11,344 bases of DNA, taken from contig JAAWDB010000044.1 of NCBI GenBank assembly GCA_022793555.1, forward strand, positions 1 through 11,344, given 5' to 3'. Position numbers and translations under genes: made by a program. The notes beneath the pieces were generated by a model. The model was not told where the DNA came from. It did no database searches and saw only the letters and a program-made list of their open reading frames with translations. Source of the stretch: Bacilli bacterium. GTDB lineage: Bacteria > Bacillota_I > Bacilli_A > RF39 > UBA660. Positions 7,396-11,344 of this stretch are shown one piece after another (positions within the stretch are counted from its first letter, which is position 1; each line of letters begins with the position of its first letter).

Positions 7396-7791
7396 TTACT
7401 CCTCATATAACTTTATCCACCCAAGTTTTAACCATAAATTAATTTCTTCATAACATCCAACATTAGTACCTGGCATTTTAAAAATTACTAATTCTATATT
7501 TTTATTATAAATCAATTTTTGTGATAATCCAAAAAGCAATTCAGCGTATGCTTCGTATCCGATATATCCCTCTATACCATTTTTATCTTCATTCATTAGA
7601 AACAACATATCTGTTTTAGTAATATTTTCTAAAAATTCAGTATGTATATTTGGGTATAATTCCATAAATTTTGATTCTTCAATTGATTTTGGATAGTCGA
7701 ATATTTTATAATTCTCATTTTCAAAAATATTTATCCATTTATTTACTTCTTTTTGAAGTTTTGCACTTCCAGCAATTACTACTTTCTTCAT
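7396..7791 (-). CDS. Nucleoside 2-deoxyribosyltransferase-like protein, 131 aa
   Basis: A small single-domain Rossmann-like protein. It opens with a glycine-containing first strand (KKVVIAGSA, 2-10) and has a middle 'THTxFLENI.KTDMLFLMNED'-like block (about 50-69) followed by GYIGYEAYAELLFGL (75-89). This corresponds to the 'D.l.v.N....GYIG..t..E...A' signature of NDT-like proteins; Glu84 is the likely counterpart of the catalytic Glu of nucleoside deoxyribosyltransferases, with Glu80 as alternative. It starts 9 nt after the preceding NDT-like gene stops, with GGAG 6 nt upstream. Enzymatic activity is not certain: many such proteins are annotated by fold only and may hydrolyse or bind nucleotides instead. 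Confidence 0.75.
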   Translation of the reverse strand: MKKVVIAGSAKLQKEVNKWINIFENENYKIFDYPKSIEESKFMELYPNIHTEFLENITKTDMLFLMNEDKNGIEGYIGYEAYAELLFGLSQKLIYNKNIELVIFKMPGTNVGCYEEINLWLKLGWIKLYEE

Positions 7792-7800
7792 CTAAATCTC

Positions 7801-8190
7801 CTATTGTAGTTCAAGTATCTTCTTCACATTCTCATCAACATTTCCAACTAGTTGAATAATTTTTGGTAATTCATAAAAAGCAACAGTATTTTCAATGCTA
7901 AATTCTTCTTTTGTAGTAGAACATAAAAATATTTTTTTATTAAGTGCCATTGCCATTCCAAGTTCAATATGCGCTCCTCTTCCTCCTGGCAATAGTATAA
8001 TAACAGCATCAGCATCAACAATTCCCTGTGATTCTAAACTTGCATATTTTATCATATCATCTTTAGATATATCATCGCTAATATTTTTTACCCAATCGTG
8101 AGTTTGTTCCCAACCATTTTCTTTTAACAAACTTGCATAGTGATCTACTAATTCACAATTTTTCATTCCTGATCCAACATAAAACTTCAT
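7801..8190 (-). CDS. Nucleoside 2-deoxyribosyltransferase family protein, 129 aa
   Basis: The first gene of the cluster. The N-terminal strand KFYVGSGM is followed by a helix, and DADAVIILLPGGRGAHIELGMAMAL (59-83) carries the NDT signature, with Glu76 as the predicted nucleophile. Family members cleave or exchange the N-glycosidic bond of (deoxy)nucleosides or nucleotides; the fold is related to TIR and SLOG domains (established). At 129 aa it is a normal single-domain length. GGAGG lies 7 nt before the ATG, and a promoter lies 25-53 nt upstream. Its tail (CTACAATAGGAG) provides the ribosome site of the next gene, which ties the operon together. The two NDT-like proteins here are divergent and not a recent duplication. 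Confidence 0.85.
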   Translation of the reverse strand: MKFYVGSGMKNCELVDHYASLLKENGWEQTHDWVKNISDDISKDDMIKYASLESQGIVDADAVIILLPGGRGAHIELGMAMALNKKIFLCSTTKEEFSIENTVAFYELPKIIQLVGNVDENVKKILELQ

Positions 8191-8214
8191 TGAAATACCT
8201 CCATTTCCATATAG

Positions 8215-8243
8215 ATTATACTAAAATTGGCGATTTTTTTAAA
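8215..8243 (-). promoter_or_regulatory. Promoter of the NDT-like/Nudix cluster
   Basis: On the minus strand TTTAAA (8243-8238), a 17-nt spacer and a perfect TATAAT (8220-8215), leaving a leader of about 20 nt to the ATG at 8190. The -35 matches four of six consensus bases. It overlaps the very end of the broken gene at 8216-8512. Confidence 0.65.
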
Positions 8244-8512
8244 CAATTAGTCCTAAATTTTTCTATAATAAAAACATCTACATTTTCATCAAGATTTTTC
8301 TTCAAAACATGGTCATAATTACGACCATAAAATCTTTAAATTTTCTTTTGTAAATTTGGTTCATAATTAAAGAAAGAGATATTAATATGTTCTATTGTTC
8401 TAAAACTTCCATTATGAATTGTTAGAGTAGTATTACAAAAACTACAAATAAATTCGATTTTATTTTTCGAAGCTGTTTCTATTTCAATTCATTGTTTAAA
8501 AATATCAACCAT
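8216..8512 (-). pseudogene. Small gene broken by two in-frame stop codons (98 codons)
   Basis: A strong AAGGAG (8521-8526) stands 8 nt before an ATG (8512-8510), but codon 8 is TGA and codon 59 is TAA; past both, the same frame runs on to TAA at 8218-8216. The product would read MVDIFKQ-stop-IEIETASKNK..., contain a CSFC pair (near codons 25-28), and continue after the second stop with RFYGRNYDHVLKKNL. The continuous protein-like composition through both stops argues for a gene inactivated by two point mutations, with TGA plausibly from TGG. I do not recognise the family. The CxxC could be half of a zinc site. Confidence 0.5.
8309..8328. promoter_or_regulatory. 20-bp near-perfect palindrome
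   Basis: ATGGTC and GACCAT frame a centre of ATAATTAC; only one base pair of the whole 20-bp dyad is unmatched. It lies inside the broken small gene and about 65 bp upstream of the promoter of the NDT-like cluster. It could be an operator or simply a chance dyad. Confidence 0.3.
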
Positions 8513-8545
8513 TAAAGTATCTCCTTACTTTCTTTTACATATCAA

Positions 8546-8577
8546 AAAAATCAACTCCATTTTTAGAATTGATTTTT
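8546..8577. terminator. Bidirectional hairpin with A/T flanks, probable second terminator after glyS
   Basis: AAAAATCAA (8546-8554) and TTGATTTTT (8569-8577) form a 9-bp stem, extendable by two pairs across a mismatch. T-runs exist on both strands, longest on the minus strand. It separates glyS from the broken small gene. Confidence 0.5.
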
Positions 8578-8585
8578 ATCATTAA

Positions 8586-8666
8586 GCGATAACTATAAAA
8601 GTTCAGCTTGATATCAATCTGGTGCCCGAGAGAGAAGTACAACAACTCTTTGAGCAAAAGAAATAG
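8586..8666 (+). other. Locally GC-richer open fragment of 26 codons, unexplained
   Basis: Between two stops the plus strand reads AITIKVQLDINLVPEREV and ends QQLFEQKK-stop, with no start codon. The base composition (CTGGTGCCCGAGAG in the middle) is clearly richer in G+C than the flanks. It looks like the C-terminal scrap of an imported gene or an element remnant; the family is not recognised. Its last bases overlap the glyS terminator. Confidence 0.3.
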
Positions 8667-8690
8667 TTAGTAATAAACTTAACTAACTAT
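8656..8690 (-). terminator. Rho-independent terminator of glyS
   Basis: On the minus strand ATAGTTAGT (8690-8682), a 10-nt loop, ACTAACTAT (8671-8663) and TTCTTTT. It starts about 32 nt after the glyS stop. Confidence 0.75.
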
Positions 8691-8722
8691 AATATATCAC
8701 AAAAATTCTATTTTATAAATAC

Positions 8723-10090
8723 TTAAAACATAGTTTTTTCAATTACATAATAAGGAATATCATCAATATTCATAGTAATTTGTTCCATAGTATCTCTATC
8801 TCTAATAGTAACCTTATTATTTTCTAATGTAGTATCATCAATAGTAATACAAAATGGAGTACCAATTGCATCTTGTCTTCTATATCTCTTACCGATAGAT
8901 GATGAATCATCCATAGTACACATAAAATAATTATTTAATTTATTATAAACTTCTTTAGCCTTATCAGAATGAATCTTTTTAATTAATGGTAATATAGCAA
9001 CTTTATATGGAGCTAACGCTGGATGAAGTTTTAACACATCTCTAACACTTCCATCATCTAAAGTCTCTTTTTTTAATGCATCACATAAGAATACAAGCAT
9101 CATTCTTCCTACACCTGCGGCAGTTTCTAAAATATATGGTATGTATTTCTCATTAGTTTCAGGATCTAAATAACTTAAATCTTTACCAGAAAATTTCGAA
9201 TGCTGTGTTAAATCATAATTCGTTCTATTATGGATTCCCCAAAGTTCATCCCAACCTGTTGGGAAATTATATTGAATATCTGTTGCTGCACTTGCATAGA
9301 AAACTAATTTGTCATGGTCTTTGAATCTTAAATTTTCTGGATTTACTCCTAAATCAGTTAAGAATTTCATTGATTGTTCCTTATTAAAATTAAATATTGC
9401 TTCATCTTCTCCAGGTTTACAAAAGGTTTGTAATTCCATTTGTTCAAATTCAATAGTTCTAAATAAAAAATTACCTGGTGTTACCTCATTTCTAAAACTT
9501 TTACCAATTTGAGCAATAGTATAAGGCAGTTTTTCTCTGGAAGTTCTTAAAACATTTTGAAAATTAATATATTCTCCTTGACAAGTTTCGGGTCTTAAAT
9601 ATATTTCCATTTTTTGGTCGCTAATTGTACCTCTATATGTTTTAAACATTAAGTCAAATTCCCTTAAATCAGTAAAATTACTTTTACCACAATTAGGACA
9701 CTTAATATTTTCTTTAATATAACTATTCATTTCATCATAAGTCATTAAATCTGGATTAACATTTGGAGCAACTGATGAGATAAGATTGTCTGCTCTATAT
9801 CTCTTTTTACATTCTTTGCAATCTACTTGCGGATCATTAAAAGATTTAGCATGGCCAGAAGCTTCCCAAACTTTAGGATTCATTATAATACCACAATCTA
9901 TTTCATAAGAATTATCTCTTTGTTGAACAAATCTTTTTCTCCAACAATCCTTAACATTGTTAATCATTCTACTTCCTAAAGGTCCAAAATCCCAAGTATT
10001 GGCAAATCCACCATAAATCTCACTTCCTGGATAAATAAATCCATATTGTTTACAATAATTAGAAACTTGATCCATTGTTAATTTTTCCAT
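8723..10090 (-). CDS. glyS: Glycine--tRNA ligase, single-chain dimeric type
   Basis: A class II aminoacyl-tRNA synthetase that charges tRNA-Gly in the cytoplasm; 455 aa from the chosen start, a normal length. The ATG at 10090 is chosen because AGGAGGAG sits 7-8 nt before it; an in-frame ATG six codons upstream (10108) overlaps that ribosome site and is unlikely. Evidence: the N-terminal GFIYPGSEIYGG.ANTWDFGPLG block (about 17-39), CxxC pairs near 91/94 and 131/134 (probable zinc site), LRPETCQGEY, motif 2 FRNEVTPGN...RTIEFEQMELQ (from 199), motif 3 AGVGRMML (325-332), and the C-terminal anticodon-binding domain with SSSIGKRYRRQDAIGTPFCIT. It has its own consensus promoter, structured leader and terminator, so it is a single-gene unit. 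Confidence 0.97.
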   Translation of the reverse strand: MEKLTMDQVSNYCKQYGFIYPGSEIYGGFANTWDFGPLGSRMINNVKDCWRKRFVQQRDNSYEIDCGIIMNPKVWEASGHAKSFNDPQVDCKECKKRYRADNLISSVAPNVNPDLMTYDEMNSYIKENIKCPNCGKSNFTDLREFDLMFKTYRGTISDQKMEIYLRPETCQGEYINFQNVLRTSREKLPYTIAQIGKSFRNEVTPGNFLFRTIEFEQMELQTFCKPGEDEAIFNFNKEQSMKFLTDLGVNPENLRFKDHDKLVFYASAATDIQYNFPTGWDELWGIHNRTNYDLTQHSKFSGKDLSYLDPETNEKYIPYILETAAGVGRMMLVFLCDALKKETLDDGSVRDVLKLHPALAPYKVAILPLIKKIHSDKAKEVYNKLNNYFMCTMDDSSSIGKRYRRQDAIGTPFCITIDDTTLENNKVTIRDRDTMEQITMNIDDIPYYVIEKTMF

Positions 10091-10107
10091 CTTAAATCTC
10101 CTCCTCA

Positions 10108-10222
10108 TAAAAGCAAAAAGAGAACAAATTTGTATGGGCGTTATTATAACGCTGTCCCACCATACTTTGTTCTCTTTGGTTTGTATATAGCTGTTAGGTT
10201 GCCAAGCCCGTCATTGCTTTTA
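10108..10222 (-). promoter_or_regulatory. Structured glyS leader with T-box-like antiterminator element
   Basis: On the minus strand a large hairpin (10177-10117) has an outer 12-bp stem AAAGAGAACAAA/TTTGTTCTCTTT, an inner stem GTATGG/CCATAC, a 7-nt 5' bulge TGGGACA (10159-10153), and an upper stem GCGTT/AACGC. The order GTGG.AC.GCG plus a 7-nt bulge between two stacked helices matches the T-box antiterminator (bulge UGGNACC, six of seven bases). The UGGG could pair with the UCCA end of tRNA-Gly through one G-U wobble. The hairpin runs into TTGCTTTTA, which can itself pair with TAAAAGCAA (10222-10214) at the leader's 5' side. Only about 36 nt lie between, too few for a standard Stem I with specifier loop. 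Glycine-responsive control of glyS is an inference. Confidence 0.6.
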
Positions 10223-10239
10223 AAAAATTAACTACTTAC

Positions 10240-10268
10240 ATTATATTCATTTAACAAAATATTGTCAA
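10240..10268 (-). promoter_or_regulatory. Consensus promoter of glyS
   Basis: On the minus strand a perfect TTGACA (10268-10263), a 17-nt spacer and a perfect TATAAT (10245-10240). Transcription should start near 10233, giving a leader of about 140 nt. Confidence 0.9.
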
Positions 10269-10315
10269 GTAGTGTAAATCAATATTCTCATATTACGTTA
10301 ATTTTTATTTGGAAG

Positions 10316-10338
10316 TCAGTTTTAGGATATAAAACTGA
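10316..10338. repeat. 8-bp inverted repeat upstream of the transposase
   Basis: TCAGTTTT (10316-10323), a 7-nt centre AGGATAT, and AAAACTGA (10331-10338). No T-run follows on either strand, so it is not a terminator. It could be part of the IS end, a transposase-binding site, or a hairpin that blocks translation of read-through transcripts. A TATAAT at 10351-10356 could be the transposase -10 box, without a clear -35. Confidence 0.4.
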
Positions 10339-10400
10339 AATAAGTATGATTATAATATATTTTATGTTTCCTTGTAGTAAAAAGAAGGAGATGTAGAATA

Positions 10401-11342
10401 ATGAAAAAAACATGGAAACATATAAATTTTGAACAAAGAAAAACAATAGCTTCTGGAGTATCTCATAGTATGAAAGTAAAAGAAATTGGAGAATTATTAA
10501 ACTTAGATCCAACAGGTATTTCAAGAGAAGTAAAAAGAAATAGAGAAATCGTAGAACCTATTAAAAATACAAAAGTGGTATGTCCTAAATTAAGCAGATG
10601 GCCTTATGTTTGTTCCAACTGTAAAAAAAGATATCTAGATTGTCCTTATAACAAATTTATTTATAATGCAAAGCATGCTCAAGAAAACGCAGAATACAAT
10701 TTAAAAGTATCTAGAAAAGGATTAGATATTACCCATGAAGAATTCATAAAAATAGATAAATTAATCAAACAAGGTGTTGATAATAATAAGTCTATTTATC
10801 AAATTAAGATGGAAAATAAAGATATGATTGATAAATCGATTACTACTTTATATCGATATATTAACAAAGGTTATTTAACTACTACTAGAATGGATTTACC
10901 CTATGCTGTATCCTACAAAAAAAGAAAACATAATAAAAAGTATGCCTATTCTGAAAATAATAAAATTGACAGAACTGGACATACTTATCTCGACTATCTG
11001 GCTTTTACAAAAGCCAACCCAGGAATCAATGTTTGGCAACTTGATTTTCTAGGTGCTATCAAAACTGATAACAAATCTATTTTATCATTTATTTTACCTG
11101 ATTTACAATTTTCTATATTAGATATTATAAATAATCCAAATTCTATTAAAGTGGTAGAATTCTTTGATAAACTTGAAGAAAGAATTGGAACGAATAATTT
11201 TATTAAATTAATACCTGTTATTTTAAATGATAGAGATCCTTGTTTTAATGATATTGAAGGTATTTGTTTTTCTAAAATCAATGGAGAAGAAAGATGTAAA
11301 ATCTTCTCTTTAAAGATTCCTCCATATCAATTTCTTTTTTGA
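10401..11342 (+). CDS. IS30-family transposase, C-terminally disrupted
   Basis: 313 aa from ATG 10401, preceded by AAGGAG (10385-10390) at 10-nt spacing. Domains: an N-terminal helix-turn-helix (about 26-48, KVKEIGELLNLDPTGISREVK), a four-cysteine cluster (Cys61, 71, 74, 81) and a DDE-type integrase core starting at VWQLDFLGAI (Asp215) with VILNDRDPCF (Asp277). The family then has a block with the last catalytic acid (typically DPYxSNQK...E). Here the frame instead ends in KIFSLKIPPYQFLF and stops two bases before the window end. Normal members are about 400 aa or more. From 11300 another frame stays open to the window end (FKDSSISISFLI from 11309), resembling the family's later 'FPK.SSI...' stretch. 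I infer a frame change, possibly with an internal deletion that removed the catalytic Glu. The protein is probably inactive. Confidence 0.85.
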   Translation: MKKTWKHINFEQRKTIASGVSHSMKVKEIGELLNLDPTGISREVKRNREIVEPIKNTKVVCPKLSRWPYVCSNCKKRYLDCPYNKFIYNAKHAQENAEYNLKVSRKGLDITHEEFIKIDKLIKQGVDNNKSIYQIKMENKDMIDKSITTLYRYINKGYLTTTRMDLPYAVSYKKRKHNKKYAYSENNKIDRTGHTYLDYLAFTKANPGINVWQLDFLGAIKTDNKSILSFILPDLQFSILDIINNPNSIKVVEFFDKLEERIGTNNFIKLIPVILNDRDPCFNDIEGICFSKINGEERCKIFSLKIPPYQFLF

Positions 11343-11344
11343 TT

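Larger units (their letters stand above)
10270..11344 (+). mobile_element. IS30-family insertion sequence, left part (runs to window end)
   Basis: The plus-strand transposase and its upstream region define the element; the right end is outside the window. The exact left end is not determined: it must lie between the glyS promoter (ends 10268) and the transposase. A dyad at 10316-10338 is the best landmark. The boundary given is approximate. Confidence 0.5.

Noticed and set aside
8133..8512. Reading the broken small gene as a functional gene under a TGA=Trp code
   Set aside because: It would still contain an in-frame TAA, and confident genes in the window end on TGA and use TGG for Trp.
10091..10108. 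Upstream in-frame ATG giving a six-residue longer glycyl-tRNA synthetase
   Set aside because: That ATG lies on the AGGAGG ribosome site serving the ATG at 10090, and the family normally starts at MEKL-like sequence.
10288..10524. Minus-strand 78-aa hydrophobic frame
   Set aside because: It overlaps the start of the transposase and the AT-rich IS end; the F/L/I-rich translation is what A-rich DNA gives on the opposite strand, and no ribosome site is present.
1..11344. tRNA, rRNA or CRISPR arrays
   Set aside because: I found no cloverleaf-like gene, rRNA-like sequence or regularly spaced direct repeats by eye; a tRNAscan/CRISPR search would confirm.

Overview
The window is very AT-rich, with strong AGGAGG-type ribosome sites, consensus TTGACA/TATAAT promoters and short spacers. 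This suggests a low-GC Firmicutes-type genome, perhaps of the Erysipelotrichia/Mollicutes-related gut lineages (inference from composition and protein style). TGA is a genuine stop (the ABC ATPase ends on TGA inside a TGATG overlap) and Trp is written TGG, so the code is standard and this is not a code-4 mycoplasma. Every gene is on the minus strand except a transposase at the right end.

Layout, left to right. (1) 1-3017: an ABC-2 export operon read right to left, with the ATPase at 3017-2079, a permease at 2079-904 and a second permease from 917 running off the left edge. It is preceded by a near-consensus promoter (3263-3291) and a ~240-nt leader with a well-formed ribosome site in front of a 7-codon ORF. 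(2) 3343-5297: a phosphoenolpyruvate-utilising protein with a PPDK/PTS-enzyme-I-type C-terminal barrel but no ATP-grasp domain, split by one frameshift and followed by a hairpin terminator. (3) 5307-5834: mostly decayed or unexplained sequence. (4) 5835-8190: a four-gene minus-strand cluster of two nucleoside-deoxyribosyltransferase-like proteins, a Nudix hydrolase and an unrecognised 279-aa protein, with a promoter at the start and a strong terminator right after the last stop. (5) 8216-8722: a small gene broken by two in-frame stops, a locally GC-richer fragment and two terminators. (6) 8723-10268: single-chain glycyl-tRNA synthetase with a consensus promoter and a compact structured leader that carries a T-box-like antiterminator bulge but no room for a normal Stem I. 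(7) 10270-11344: an IS30-family element on the plus strand whose transposase frame closes before the last catalytic residue.

Functionally the window mixes one housekeeping gene (glyS), an exporter of unknown substrate, and an accessory stretch of nucleotide/N-glycoside chemistry genes set among broken genes and an IS. The most unusual items are the reduced T-box-like glyS leader, the double NDT-like/Nudix/unknown operon and the ATP-grasp-less, frameshifted PEP-utilising gene.
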